Shown here: positions 47,044 to 60,334 of the stretch, piece after piece | How the letters are laid out: each line of letters starts with the position of its first letter | Numbering within the stretch: position 1 is the first letter of the stretch | Source of the DNA: Adiantum capillus-veneris | Lineage: Eukaryota > Streptophyta > Polypodiopsida > Polypodiales > Pteridaceae | Reading direction: 5' to 3' | NCBI GenBank assembly: GCA_014529385.2 | Contig: CM043955.1 | Coordinates: 139,117,108-139,181,107 of the forward strand | DNA: 64,000 bases | Made by a program: the position numbers and the translations under genes | The notes under the pieces: generated by a model | Told to the model about the DNA's origin: nothing | What the model saw: the letters and a program-made list of their open reading frames with translations, nothing else | Database searches by the model: none

Positions 47044-47108
47044 AAGAGAGAGTTAGAGAGAAGAAGGAAAAAAAAAGAGAGAGGGAAGGAGGGAAGAGAG
47101 ACAGAGTT

Positions 47109-47150
<42 letters not shown>

Positions 47151-47182
47151 AGAAGAAGAGAGACAAAGAGTTAGAGAGAAAG

Positions 47183-47268
<86 letters not shown>

Positions 47269-47397
47269 AAGACCTAGAGAGATAGTATAGAGAGAGAGAG
47301 AGAGCAAAGAGAAAGAGTTAGAGAGAGGGGAGGAGAGAATAAGAAGAGAGAGAGAGAAGAGGAGAGAGAGATAGATAGATAGATAGATAGATAGATA
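46874..47397. repeat. GA-rich tract ending in (ATAG)n, 3' side of LINE F
   Basis: Pure GA runs at 46874-46937, 47003-47040, 47112-47147 and 47191-47266 with interruptions. The last 30 bp are GATAGATA repeats touching the LINE 3' end; on the LINE strand this is (TATC)n then (TC)n. Confidence 0.93.
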
Positions 47398-47451
47398 GTT
47401 CTATTATCGTCCTGGGAGGTCAAATATGACCTATGGGACCAAATGAACATG

Positions 47452-50400
47452 TCACGTGGTGTGAGAGGAGTTCATAAGTGACTCTCGATGCTCAAAAATG
47501 ACTGAAATGAGCGTCGCAATAGAGAGTCCACATCGTGGTTGGGAGAGGAAGGTATGTAGGGAGAGATCATGGCTGAATATATGGGGAAAAAAGGACCTAA
47601 TGTGGTCAAAAGCTGAGCACTCAAGTAGTGTGTGGTACTCACTCTCTCGCACTTGACGAGGGCATAAGGTGCAAAGTCGATGACACTCCTCGCCAGTGCC
47701 CCAACGTCCTGTCTCGCAGCGTAGAGAATGGGAGCTAAGACAAATGGAGGCAATGGTGCGGATCGCACTCAACGGGATGGGCTCAAGGATGTAGGAATGG
47801 GTTCGGTTACCTCGTTCCGAGAAGAAGAGAGATTTGTAGTTTGGGGCAACGTGTGTGGTGTAATGGCTGAAGCGAGAACCTCCGGATTTCTCCCAAGCCG
47901 TGATACATTGGCGGTGTAAGAAGGCCTCATTAACTTGGGAGTCGATCGACGCATCCTTGACCAAGTGACATGCATCCCATCTTCCGAACCATTTCTTGAT
48001 ATCAAGCATCCACCCCGAACTTAGTATTTTGCTCTTGCATGTCTTTTGAACCATTTGACTTGCTTCATATGCGATTCTAGGAAGTCTATGCAAAGGGCTA
48101 CGTTGTGTCTTACGCATGTACTCCACAACCCTTTGCATGCCCAAGACCTCAATGGGAAGCAATCCGGACTCAAGAAGTAAGAGCATGTAGGGTGTTTGTG
48201 TCTTGACTTGGAGAAAGTTGGTGAGAAAACGCTTTTGGACATTCTCAAACTCTTTCCAAGTAGACTTCCCGATGCTTCCACCCCACACCTCCACTCCATA
48301 AAGAAGCACTGGTGTCACCAATGTGTCAAAGAGGTACTTTTTGAGAGCCCAACACTTGATCTCTCCTGCATTGCACATGTTCTCAAATGCATAATAGGCC
48401 CTCTTTCCGGTTTCCAAGCGACGCATTGCACAATCCTTCCATTTATGATTGGATGGAACCTCAAGGCCAAGGTACTTGAAGTGATCTACCACTTCAAGTT
48501 TCTCATTGTTATATACAATGCATGGATTTTCATCATTGAGGGTCTTTAGAAGCATAACCTTGGTTTTGGATCCATTCACGATCAGCCCGCTTTGTAGGCA
48601 AAAGCGTTCCAAGACACTCATAAGCTTTTGTGCATCTTCTAAGGTATGCGCCAAGAGCACTACATCATCGGCATAAAGCAAAAGCATGATCACCGCATTT
48701 CCAATCTTAACCTCTTCTATGCCTTCTTGCTGCATAAAGTCAAGAACCATGCATTCCAATTCATCAATGAGTAGCCCAAAGAGGGTTGGGGAAAGTGGGC
48801 ATCCTTGTTTGACACCAATAGTGCTTGCAAAAAATTCTGAAATTCCATCTCCCATACGTAATCGGCATATCACTTTTTGGTAGATGCGAAAGACTGCATG
48901 CATAAATTCTCTCGGCACTTGAAGGCTTTGCATACGTCTCCAAAGATTTCCTCGCGGTACCATGTTAAAAGCTTTCTTGAAATCCACAAAGCAACAATAC
49001 AACTTTTTTCCTTTCAATCGAGACGCTTCCATAAGAACTCGAAGAGTGACAAGGTGATCAATAGTGCTATGATGCTTTCGAAAACCTGCTTGGCCAAGTG
49101 CACGTTTGCCATTATTTTCAGCCCATTCACTTATCTTCATCTCCATGATACATCCAAATAACTTTGCCATTAAAGAACCAACCATTATAGTGCGATAGTT
49201 GTTCACATTGTTGACATCTCCTTCTTTGTGCAAAGGTTTGATCCAATTTGCACTCCAATCATGAGGCATGCCATACTGAAGTGCAAGGTTAAACATATCG
49301 CATATCCAATATCGTGTTTTCTTGCTTGTCCATTTAATCATTTCAGCCTTGACACCTTGAAGGTCACCTGCCTTGCGAGTAGCAAGTTTCTCAAGCGCGC
49401 GGCATACATCTTCAATGGTAAAGAAAGGAGACATAAACGGAAGGGAGCTACAACACTCCATCTTATCAACATTGGGTTGCTCATAGAGATTCTTACAATG
49501 CATATACATATCCTCAAGAGTCAAGTCACCAAAGCTCTCAACGCGCTTGACTTTTAGATTTTGCCAAAACTTGCCACATGCATGTGCTTTCTCTTGTGCT
49601 AAAAGAAGTTGTTTTCCGACTTCCCACCTTCTCCTCTTCTTTTGAACAAGTGCTTTGTATGTGTGTGAACATTCCAAGTAAACTTCATTGTCTTTGATTG
49701 CATCCAATCTTAGCAAGTGTTTTCGGGCTCGACTACATTCCATGTCAAACCATTTCTTCTTGGTGCTACCCTTCTTAGACCTTTTGCAAGACATGTGTTT
49801 CACCGAAAAGCATTCCTTCGCACAAGAGAAAATTACTTCTTTGAAAACTTTCCACTTGCTTTCTAATGTTGGGCTCTCTTGATGCTCTATCATGCTTAAC
49901 ATTTGGTCCACCATATCAGCATATATAAGTGATCGTTTGAAGTCTAGACGTAGGTACAAATGATTCACATCATGATTGGAGGCTACATGCTCGGGCCGTT
50001 TACCACACTTGAGGTCAATACATAACATCCTATGATCCGATTCCGGATTCCATTCACCAAGTGTAAAGCTTTGTATGCATTCTAGAGTGGCTTCCGAGAA
50101 CAACATATAGTCAATCACGCTAGCACCGTTGTGCTTTCTACATGTAAAGTCATTGATGCCTTGCCATAGAGATACACCATTTGCAATGAGCATTCCGGAA
50201 CTATTGCACATATGTAGAAGTGACTTTCCATAGTGATCCACTTTTTTTGCATCATTAGAACTTCGATTATACATGTATGAGTCATCCATTCTTCTTGAGA
50301 CATGCGACATGTCTACTTGTTGTGTGTCGTGTTGTAGCATATTTGTGCGAGCATTCATGTCTCCAAAAACAATGACTTCACCTTGATCCTTGTAATGAGC

Positions 50401-50831
50401 AATGCCTTCCTCTAGTTCAACAAAGGGCTGATCTCTATCCATATTCAAGCAAGCATAAAAGTTGGAGTCAAGTGAGGAATGTAGCAACCGGCCACAAACA
50501 TGACTTGACCATTTGGTGGACTGATTTTCAGCCATAAGTAGCGTTTATACTTATCTTCTTTGACAATGGAAACATCTTTCAAACCCTTTTTGGTCATACA
50601 TGCTACGCCTCCTTGGCCTCTTCGTTGCTTTGCATTTTTGGCCCACATCAAAGAATGCACATCGTATTTGTCAAATCCAAGAATTCGTTGCGCATCATGC
50701 TCCCATGTTTCGACAAGAAGTATCACATCGGAGTCATTGGTAACCTCATCAATGCCAATTCCCGCATTCCATGGATACCTGTTACAATTCCAAAAGCTTA
50801 TTCGCAAGCGTGAGTTGGTCTCATAGATCAT
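47452..50831 (-). CDS. LINE ORF2 (endonuclease-RT-CCHC), one 1-nt frameshift (copy F)
   Basis: ATG at 50831 (MIYETNSRLRISFWNCN). Relative to copy D one base is missing near 50470 in the codons for CYIPHYDS; after it the second frame is open for over 1,000 codons to 47452. All endonuclease motifs (VETWEHD, VFGDMNAR, SVIDYMLFS, SDHR) and RT motifs (FVDFKKAFNMVP, GVKQGCPLSPTLFGLL, YADDVVLLA) are present; motif A has Asn where the others have Asp after KAF. The C-terminus shows GVEVWGGSIGKSTWKEF and the CCHC motif CTLCPRQVRESEYHTLLEC. This copy gives the full ORF2 length, about 1,130 residues. Confidence 0.9.
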
Positions 50832-50837
50832 GTGTCC

Positions 50838-51770
50838 CTATTTGTTGGGTGGACTTGCATCCTCCTTAAGTGGCTTTTCTTCTTGAGGTGATACCTTAAC
50901 CTTCTTGCTTCTTTCCTCATATGCTTTGCGACGTACATTTTGTTGCATAATAGTGCGATCCTCATATACATTACAACCTGTTCCTTTGAGGTAAATCCAA
51001 CCATTGTCAAGGATGATCTTTCTCTTTACCTCATCAGCCATGGTACATACAATAGGTCTTTCTCCCGAGCGAGGGACTCCTTGTTTTCCAATTCGATGTG
51101 CACCATAAGCCATGATTCCTGACATGCCAAAGTGTGTAGCAAAAAACTCTTCAATAGCAACTGCAAGAGATTGGGGTGTTTCCATGCTTTCCTCCTTGAT
51201 TCCACGAATGACGATGTTCTTTGAGCGTTTTTGTCCTTCGTGCAATTCTTGAGTGTCCACATTCTCTACATTCTTTGCTTGGACAACGGCTTGCGTGATA
51301 GGAGATGTAGAAACCACATTATCCTTACATATATCAGCCCATGATTTGGATGCATTTCTCATCTCACATACATCATGTCGTATTGTATCTATTGTTTCCT
51401 CTTTCAATACATGATCACTCTCAACTTTGTTCAAGCGCTCTTTCAATACATTCATGTCAACAAGAGAGCGTTTACATTCTTGAACTTCATTCTCAAGATG
51501 CATCAAGCGTGTTGTTTGCATTTCAAGAACCTTCTTGAGGTGCTCATTCTCCACAACGAGAACTCTTAAAGTACCATTCTCCATTGCAAGTGCGCGCAAC
51601 TCTTCACCTTGTTTGTTGACGGTTTCTTGTAACGAGATCAAGTAAGCCATGATCATTGCTTCCGTTGTTGTAGATGATGTGGTTGGATTAGCATCCAAAT
51701 TCCTTGGAGATTTTGCATCATTCTCCATGGCGAGTGTGGCTTTTCCACCCTTGCGAGCTTTGTCTGACAT
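50838..51770 (-). CDS. LINE ORF1 protein, intact (copy F)
   Basis: ATG at 51770 (MSDKARKGGK), 310 residues, ending 6 nt before the ORF2 ATG. Same parts as copy D: N-terminal basic region, coiled coil (ENEHLKKVLEMQTTRLMHLE), RRM-like core with SKNIVIRGIK and AHRIGKQGVPRSGERPIV, then RRKAYEERSKK and a Lys-rich end. The two proteins differ at about ten positions. Confidence 0.9.
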   Translation of the reverse strand: MSDKARKGGKATLAMENDAKSPRNLDANPTTSSTTTEAMIMAYLISLQETVNKQGEELRALAMENGTLRVLVVENEHLKKVLEMQTTRLMHLENEVQECKRSLVDMNVLKERLNKVESDHVLKEETIDTIRHDVCEMRNASKSWADICKDNVVSTSPITQAVVQAKNVENVDTQELHEGQKRSKNIVIRGIKEESMETPQSLAVAIEEFFATHFGMSGIMAYGAHRIGKQGVPRSGERPIVCTMADEVKRKIILDNGWIYLKGTGCNVYEDRTIMQQNVRRKAYEERSKKVKVSPQEEKPLKEDASPPNK

Positions 51771-51992
51771 TGCCTTCAAGTCGGCAACAAAAACACAAAG
51801 TTTTGACAGTTTTTTCAATTCTGAGATGCTGTTACAGCAAAGCCTTCCATTACACAGAAAAATTATGTCTTTACATCAATGCGTAGAGGGCTTCGTGCTC
51901 TTCGATTGAGGCTATAGATCACCTAAATCGGAGTTCGGATGAGCAAGTTATGGTCAAAAGAGTGAACTGTTGTCTACTAGGTCAAAAAATGG

Positions 51993-51994
<2 letters not shown>

Positions 51995-52042
<48 letters not shown>

Positions 52043-52141
52043 AAGAGAATAAGAATTAGAGAGAGAGTGTGTGTGGGAGTCACGGAGGGAGAGGGAGAGA
52101 GAAGGAAGAAAAGAGAGAGTGTGGGAGTTGGAGAGGAGAAT

Positions 52142-52195
<54 letters not shown>
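51995..52195. repeat. GA-rich tract at the 5' side of LINE F
   Basis: Pure GA runs at 51995-52041 and 52147-52191 with AAGAATTAGAGA interruptions. It is CT on the LINE sense strand. Confidence 0.93.
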
Positions 52196-52414
52196 CAAGA
52201 AGTAGCAAGAAAAAAGAGGTAGGGAGAGAAAGAGAGGAATGCAAAAAGTAGATTAGGTTATATATAGAGAAAGAGCGGAGTTAGAGAGAGAGAGAGAGAG
52301 AGAGCGCCATAGAATAATAGTGTAATATCTCGCACAAATACTTTGTAATCCTATGTAGTATTCATGAGTTATGTAGAGTATGTTTGCGTTATATATTTTA
52401 CCACCAAGAGAGAG

Positions 52415-52480
52415 AAAGAGAGAAATCTTTTTTGGAATCAAGAATTTGCTCGGCCGATTCCAAAAAGCGCTCGCGAGAAA
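52415..52480 (-). repeat. Flank repeat shared with 20130-20190
   Basis: Minus strand: CGCGAGCGCTTTTTGGAATC, then TTCTTGATTCCAAAAAA and CT, as in front of LINE B. Confidence 0.75.
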
Positions 52481-52659
52481 CTGCTCACCCAAAAATTGAG
52501 CCCAATTTTGAGCAAGACACCCCCTCGGGAATGCTCGCCTATCGGGTTGCTCTTTTTCAACTTGAAGTGCGGATTGTGCAGCTCAGGTCCAGCTCATCAG
52601 GCTTTAGCGTAACTGATTGGCTCAGAAGAGGATCATTGTTTCAACTGAGGAGGCTGTTT

Positions 52660-52920
52660 GTAACTATGAGTTATTTGAACTGATAACTAGGCCTCATTCT
52701 TGGTCACACGCAAAGAAGAGCATTAAATGAACAACTATGTCTATCCTTTATAACTATGCCAAAATCATCATAGTTGTGAAGTGCAAGGCATAGTTGGGCG
52801 GTTGAATGAATAACTAACCCTTGTGTGACCATGCAAGAGGCCAAGTTATTCATTTAATGCTCTGTCTAGACAGTTATCTATAACTCATAATTAAGCCTCG
52901 CATGACCATAACCTAAGTAA
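52660..52920. repeat. Imperfect inverted repeat (MITE-like)
   Basis: AGAGCATTAAATGAACAACT at 52717 is mirrored by AGTTATTCATTTAATGCTCT ending at 52863. Outside it, AACTATGAGTTATTTGAACT (52667) and the ATAACTCATAATTAAGCCTC stretch near 52880 are related to 19980-20035 (TCAGTTATTTGAACTCATAA). Ends and target duplication not fixed. Confidence 0.5.
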
Positions 52921-53099
52921 TATTGAGCATTTATTGAAGGGGATCCACATCCCAAAAGTCCACACACAAAAACAAAGGCAATTGCAATCACAAGTGTCGT
53001 ATTGAATTAAATGTGGATACGAGTTAAACCCCAACAACCCAGACAATGCATGTTGGCTCACAATATAACATCATAAAAATGGGACAAGGTACATGATGT

Positions 53100-53175
53100 G
53101 TGCGCGAGTGAGATAGTTAGCCCATGCCCACACGAAACCCAGGGCATGAGGTTGTGGGTTCAAATCCGGGTCGCA
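53100..53175 (+). other. tRNA-derived SINE-like head
   Basis: GCGAGTGAGATAGTTAGCCC resembles box A; GTGGGTTCAAATCCGGG contains a perfect box B core (GGTTCAAATCC), 45 bp further. The T-stem is imperfect and there is no acceptor stem, so it is not a functional tRNA. Confidence 0.45.
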
Positions 53176-54580
<1,405 letters not shown>

Positions 54581-55620
54581 AAAGATAGCCCCAATCCCGG
54601 TGGTACCCTCATGAAAGCATGAGAGGCCTTGATGGGTTTCTTGTCGTCAATGTCATCACTTGGAACATATTGATTTTAATGTATGTCCAACATTCGTATG
54701 GCAATCAAGTTGTGGGTTGTCTTTACATGTGCAAAGGGAAGGCCTCTCGTTATGCAATCACCTACGCTTGCACTTTAATGGTTTGTAGCCTTAACTATGA
54801 CCTGAAAAACAGCCAGAGTCTTGCCCAAGAAGGTCTCACAAAGCTGATACAATTCAGCCCTGACCCTTCCGAAAAACATCCTCATACATTGTGTATGTCA
54901 AATGTGATACCTCATGGAAGCAGGAGAAGTCTTGATGCTTCCCATTTGTTTCTCTTTTCGGATCGGGTGAGTGTGTATGCTTAATGTGGTACCCTCACGA
55001 AAGCATGAGAAGCCCTGATGGGCTTCCTATCATGAATGTCATCACTTGAAACGCGTTGATTCTAGTGTATGCCCAACATTGTTGTGGCAATGAAGCTGTG
55101 GATTGTCCTTAAGGGCTTGTGCTCTTACACAAGATGCAAATTTGGGTGAGGGAATTCATGATGAGATGCTAGTCAAGGGTTGGTGCACGATATGCCCGAC
55201 ATGATTGTGGCAAGGAAACTCTGGGCTTTGTTTGAACCGAATGGAAAGGAATCATGTTTGTCTCTCTTTTTTTATTGGTCAGTGTGTATGCTAAATGTGG
55301 TACCCTCAGGAGAGCATGAGAAGTCTTGATGGGCTTCTTATCATGAATGTCATCACTTGGAACGCCTTGATTCCCACTTGGAACGCCTTGATTCCACTGT
55401 ATGCCCAACATTGTTGTGAAAATCAAGCTATGGGATGTCCATATAGGTGCAAAGGGAAGGCCTCTCATTATACAATCACCTCCTCTTGCACTTTAACGGC
55501 ATGTAGCCTTATGCATGACCTAGAAAAAAACCCCAACCTTGCCCAAGAAGGTCTCGTAGAGCTGATACAATTTAGCCCTGACCCTGTCGAAAAATGTGCT
55601 CATACACTCTGATCAGCTGA
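54581..55620 (+). pseudogene. Array of broken PPR units, first part
   Basis: Repeated blocks around 54581-54870, 54968-55230 and 55280-55600 translate, in alternating frames, to plant PLS-type PPR text: SVYAKCGTLRRA, then NVITWNALIPLYAQH, then the follow-on helix (ACSLMHDLEK) and TQDANLGEGIHDEMLVKG. These equal the usual sequence yaKCG.l..A, vi.WNalI.gYaq, tAC, l..G..iH. Each block has at least one frameshift between AKCGTL and WNALI. Such proteins bind organelle RNA; none here can be translated in full. Confidence 0.65.
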
Positions 55621-56640
55621 GTGAGTATTCTACAGGTGGTACCTCATAGAAGCATGAGAGGTCTACATTTGTTTCTCTTTCCTGATCGGGTGAGTGTGTT
55701 TGTTGAATGCGCTACCCTCACAAAACCATGAGAAATCTTGATGGGCTTCCTGTCATGAATTTCATCACTTTCCTCATCAATGAGTGTGTATGTTGAATGT
55801 GGTACCCTCACAAAACCATTATAGGTCTTGATGGGCTTCCTGTCATGAATGTCATCACTTGGAAGGCACTAATTCTGGCATGTCCTTAAAGGCATGTGCC
55901 CTTACGCAAGATGCGAACGTGGGTGAGAGAATTCAGAATCAGATACTAGTCAAGGGCTGATGCACGATATGCCCGATCTGATTGTGGCAAGGGAACTCTA
56001 GGCTTTGTTTGAATTGGATTTGATCGGGTGAGTGTTTATGCTAAATGTGGTACCCTCACAAAAGGATGAGAAGTCTTATGGGCTGGAACACATTGATTCT
56101 AGCATATGCCCAGCATTGTTGTGGCAATGAAGATATGGGCTATCCTTAAAGGCGTGTGTCCTTACGCAAGATGCGAACTTGAATGAGAGAATTCATGACG
56201 AGATGCTACTTAGGGACTCATGCATGATATGCATGACATTATTGTGGCAAGGGGACTCTGGGCTTTGTTTGAACCGGACGGGAAGGAATGGCCTTTCTCA
56301 AATCCTCATCTTCCTTTTGTTTTGATAGTTTTGATTGCTGCCAAATGTAAGTGCCTTCCCAAATGCATCCTTCTTCCACTCTGACATGTCATACGCAGAG
56401 AGTGGGTACACTTCAAACTTCTTCAATGAGATTTTGCACCTCTCTTTGAAGGACGATTCATTTTGGTTGTGTGCCCTTGCTTATGTTAGATATTGTTTCA
56501 CTTGGGTTGTTTTCACCATATGCAAAGGGACGGCCTTTCTCAAAGGCATTCAACTAATCTTACACCTCAAAGGCTTCTAGCCTTATGCAAGACCTTCACA
56601 TGAGTGTGAGTGAGATTTCTTGTCAATGGCCTCTTGGAGA
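55621..56640 (+). pseudogene. Array of broken PPR units, second part
   Basis: Further blocks start at the recurring word GGTACCCTCA or a variant (about 55640, 55705, 55798, 56047). Several are shortened, for example the block at 55705-55790 lacks the WNALI helix region. The stretch 56340-56600 (FFHSDMSYAESGYTSNFFNE...) is more diverged. Confidence 0.5.
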
Positions 56641-57165
56641 AAGATGTCGAGATTTGCAATGCTCTGATCAGTTGTTTAAGCTAGTGCCCTCACGATCGTA
56701 TCGACTCTAGAATGCCATTTCTTCGAGCGTGTTGATTGCAAGACATGCCCAGCATGTGTATGACAAGGAAGACTAAGCTATTTTCTCTAGATTCAAAGGG
56801 AAAACCTTTCTCTAAATGAAAAATTATGCTTTCTCGATGAAGACTTGAGAACCTTCATGTAGAAGCTCTAGTTGTTCCCCACCGATGCTTCACCATCTCC
56901 AAGCTGGTCTTTATCAAGCTGTGTTGCTGCAAGTTGGCCTTCATCTTCAAGATGATCTTAGCATTGTTCTAAGTCTTAAGGACCTCAAAAAAGAACTAGA
57001 TGATGGGCATCCTCTCTGGAATGTCATCTGTTGGAGTGAGAGAATTCATGATCAGATAAGGGTTAGTGCCCACGACCAGCTTCTTCCACGTCGACCAACA
57101 TCTGAGCTTCCTCATGCTTCCTATCCATAACACTATTTCATGCAACACTATGATTATGGGACATA
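56641..57165. other. Intergenic, nothing firm
   Basis: Possible remnants of the PPR array (GERIHDQIR-like text near 57035-57060), no complete unit. Confidence 0.35.
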
Positions 57166-57659
57166 CTTGTAGCAATTCAACAAACATGCTGTGGTATGAC
57201 GAGAGTAAAAATTACATATCTAAATTGCCCTTATCAGGCAAACTATTGGGCCAACTTGAACGACAAGAATTTCGTTAGGTCTACCTGGATGTGAAGGCAC
57301 AATGAGAGGTGGGTGTGTCGGCCTTTCGTTCAGCCTTTTATTCGATGCCGTGCAATATAGATATAGAAATTTAGAATGAACTGCTAATAAGATGTCAATC
57401 ATTATAGATTCTTATCCTTCAAGGGGAATATAACATTGTATGATAATTTGCTTCACTTCATCTTCAAGAAGGGAAGAGCGATAGACTACATGGGCCAGTT
57501 CAACGTGTGCTGGAAAAAAAAATCCAGTCTATGAGGCTCTCAAACTTTGAACCATGCATAAGTGGATCTACAATGCCTCGATTCGAGACGTGGATGAGGG
57601 AGGAGGGCCCCTCATTGCAATCAACGCGCTCCAAGCTGCCAAACAAACCCCCTAGCTTG

Positions 57660-58190
57660 CCATTCCATTCACTGCATCAAATCTAGCTCTTTCGGATTGT
57701 TAAGCTGCCTCAAACTTTGAGGTACCTCCACCAGCTTTGGGCATTCTGCTAATTTGAGACTCCCCAAGGCTACCAAGCACTCAGAATGACTTGCAAACAT
57801 GACCTCCCTGCCATCTTAAGCTTCTTCAAAGCAGCCAAAGATTCGGGACAGGTGGCTCAGGGAACACCAGGACTTTTAAACTAGTGTGTGTAGATTGCGC
57901 TGAAGCTCTGTGGCAGACTTTTCAGTTCAAGACCCCTACACAAGTGTCAAGAATAAGTATGCGAGTGCACTTCGTTTTCCTAGATTCTCTGGAAGCGAGG
58001 AGCACCCATCCCAGCAGCTCTCCACTCACAATCCTTCTTGATTTATGTCATCCGAATCCCATCTTTTGTCACCTTCAGAAACCTGCAGCTTCTCAAGGTT
58101 AGGCAGATTTGAACCACATATGCTGATAACACCCTCGCAGCTTGAACCCTCAATCTGGATACTTTGCAGCTCAGCCAACTTTAAGAACAA
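57660..58190 (-). pseudogene. LRR part of NLR relic, copy 2
   Basis: The same LRR peptides as copy 1 on the minus strand: LAELQSIQIEGSS, SNLPNLEKLQVSEG and PKLVEVPQSL. Broken by stops and a deletion at about 57780. Confidence 0.6.
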
Positions 58191-59116
58191 AGCTTGTCAT
58201 TACACGTGCTTTTTAATCATTAGGACTGCTTATAAACAAGCCCTTCCCCTTACACATGCTACTCAGGAAAGTTGGACATGGTTGACAAGATTCCTACGTT
58301 TAGCTTGGAAACATAAGCACCCTCACATGTGGGAAGGCCTAATCGGTCAGCCAGCCCTTCGTCATGCCACCTGAATTAAAAATGACCATGAGAGATTCAA
58401 AAGAAATACACCTCTCGAAAACATTCATTGTTTCATACACCTCAACTCAGCTTCACTTAATATGAGGAGAATCAAAGCGTGCTGCACCAGTGAGTGTGAA
58501 TCAATATCACTTCAGCAATAGCAAATTCCTCCAACTGCCAGTGACTTGGTATCAGTGGCCTCTTATGATGAGATGGTGGGTAATCCCTTACCCCCACCTG
58601 AAGGGAAAGATCCCTCATCACATAATGCTAAGAAATATGTACATTGCGAGCATCGTTGCATTCTAGTGCATGTCCATGTGAACACTACATCACTATCGTT
58701 AGCAAAGACCTGCAGATGAAATTAAATGCATCTTACTAGGAAGGAGCGTCTTAAGATTGACCCTATGCTGCAAGAATGCTTTTTAGACTTTGGTGCATAC
58801 CCTGAAGAGCGACATATGTACCAATGTTTAGAAAGCATTCTCGTAGTATAGGGTCCAAGTCACCAATGCAACCCACCAATATGCCACAAGGACAATCTGA
58901 CGAACAATGGTACAAAGAAATGCACCAATGACTTTGAGACTTTGATATCACCTGCCACACAAATTCCACATGGTCATAATCTGCTGAAACCACTGCAAAT
59001 CATTTGAAATGACCCAAGATTCATGATTTACACGAGATACATAGAAGCTCTATCATATGAGATTGTGATACACAAAGCGTTAATTGGACTTTTCAGTACC
59101 TTCTTTACCACCATCA

Positions 59117-59235
59117 GACAGGCCAGGCTTCTCCGAGCTTATCATGGTTTTGAGGTTTACCCACTCGCCATAGCCACTCACACAGATTGGATCTGTTGAA
59201 TGAGACTGATGTGGAGAGCCTCTTTTGCTATCGAT
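59117..59235 (+). pseudogene. NB-ARC fragment, inverted
   Basis: Plus strand reads HSHRLDLLNETDVESLFCYR, the same peptide that copy 1 has on the minus strand at 19670-19740. Confidence 0.6.
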
Positions 59236-59330
59236 TGAAGCCTTTCACTTATATGTTCTGCACTCAGTTGTAGCACATGCTGCAGGATGTCATGCCGCAG
59301 TTTGAGGAGTTTCCTACCGAAATCTGCTAA

Positions 59331-59989
59331 AGGGATTCATTGGAGCTTGTGAAAAAGAAAGCGCCGCTCCCACTGTGCATGCCACAAGTATCTCGACATG
59401 CGCCAGCCCATTCTACTGCAGATCTGCTCCCATGATCTGCTCACCCCGTTGAATGAGAGACTCTGCCACTGATCAGACGACCTTGGTCACTAGGTCAAAT
59501 GGCTCACGATCACCGGTTGTGACCGTTGGATTGTCTAGGGAGTGCAAAAGATTCCCACTTTTTCGGTTCCTGCATCTGAACCCGTTACCCTCTCCTCCTA
59601 CGAATTGACTCTAATCGTTAAGCTAATTAATTCATATCAAATTTGGTGTGCTGTGCACACACACCCTCCCAAGTTCACACCAAGCTCACACTTAGTTCAC
59701 GTCGAGTTCACACCAATTTCAGTGTGGTCCCAAATTCACACCTAGTTCAAACGGCGATTAAACGGCCCATATTGCACCCGCCTCGTGACGCCTAATGTGG
59801 GTCATTGATCCCACCTCCCTAGGGAGGTGTCAATCAGTGATGAGGACGACCTCGTTACCATTTAATACGGGCCCTACTTGTCACAAGGTCTTAAAGACTC
59901 CAAAGGGGTGGGATCGATGATTGCAATTTTTTGGTGTGAATCTTGAGGAGGATAGGCGGTTGAAAAAAATTTGACACATTGACTGACTT
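59331..59989. other. Intergenic with short TTCACACC-type repeats
   Basis: About five variants of AGTTCACACCAAG cluster at 59670-59750. No gene seen. Confidence 0.4.
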
Positions 59990-60058
59990 CGCCCCGATCG
60001 GAGATTCAATCCCGTGAATTCATACTTGGCAGTCCGATGCTTTAACCACGTGTCCGCA
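59990..60058 (-). other. tRNA-derived SINE-like head
   Basis: Minus strand: GACACGTGGTTAAAGCATCG resembles box A plus anticodon-arm start, and ACGGGATTGAATCTCCG resembles the T-arm with box B. No acceptor stem pairing. Confidence 0.4.
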
Positions 60059-60334
60059 TGGGATTTCTTGTTCCGAAAGCCATTCCACTCCGTGATAAAG
60101 TGAACTCGGGCATGGGAAAAAGTAAACATGAACAAACTGGACTGTGTCCGAGCTTCACGGCATCGACAAAGACTACAACAAAGGATTCGAGCCATAGTGT
60201 CCCAATATCCAGAGTACAAATGAGGATGGATTCATCACCCATAATATTACCCTCTCGTATTGGGCACCCAATACAGAAAAAGATCTTGAGAAGATCAACT
60301 GCAACATTACTGTGAACATAAAGAAAAGTTGTCA

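Larger units (their letters stand above)
47398..51994 (-). mobile_element. LINE copy F, full length (4.6 kb)
   Basis: The complete element on the minus strand: 5' UTR from 51994, ORF1, ORF2, 3' UTR with hairpin (47417-47432) and GACGATAATAGAACTATC tail. It is flanked by GA on both sides, i.e. CT on its sense strand. The only clear lesion is a 1-nt deletion in ORF2. Confidence 0.95.
57166..59330. repeat. Segmental duplication, copy 2 (NLR relic)
   Basis: Counterpart of 17661-19900 in the same orientation, with small indels (for example 58 bp of changes around 57780 and 57895). The segment 59117-59235 is inverted relative to copy 1. Confidence 0.85.

Noticed and set aside
53100-53175. Functional tRNA gene
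   Set aside because: Box B is perfect but T-stem pairing is poor, there is no acceptor stem, and no TTTT follows at the right place.
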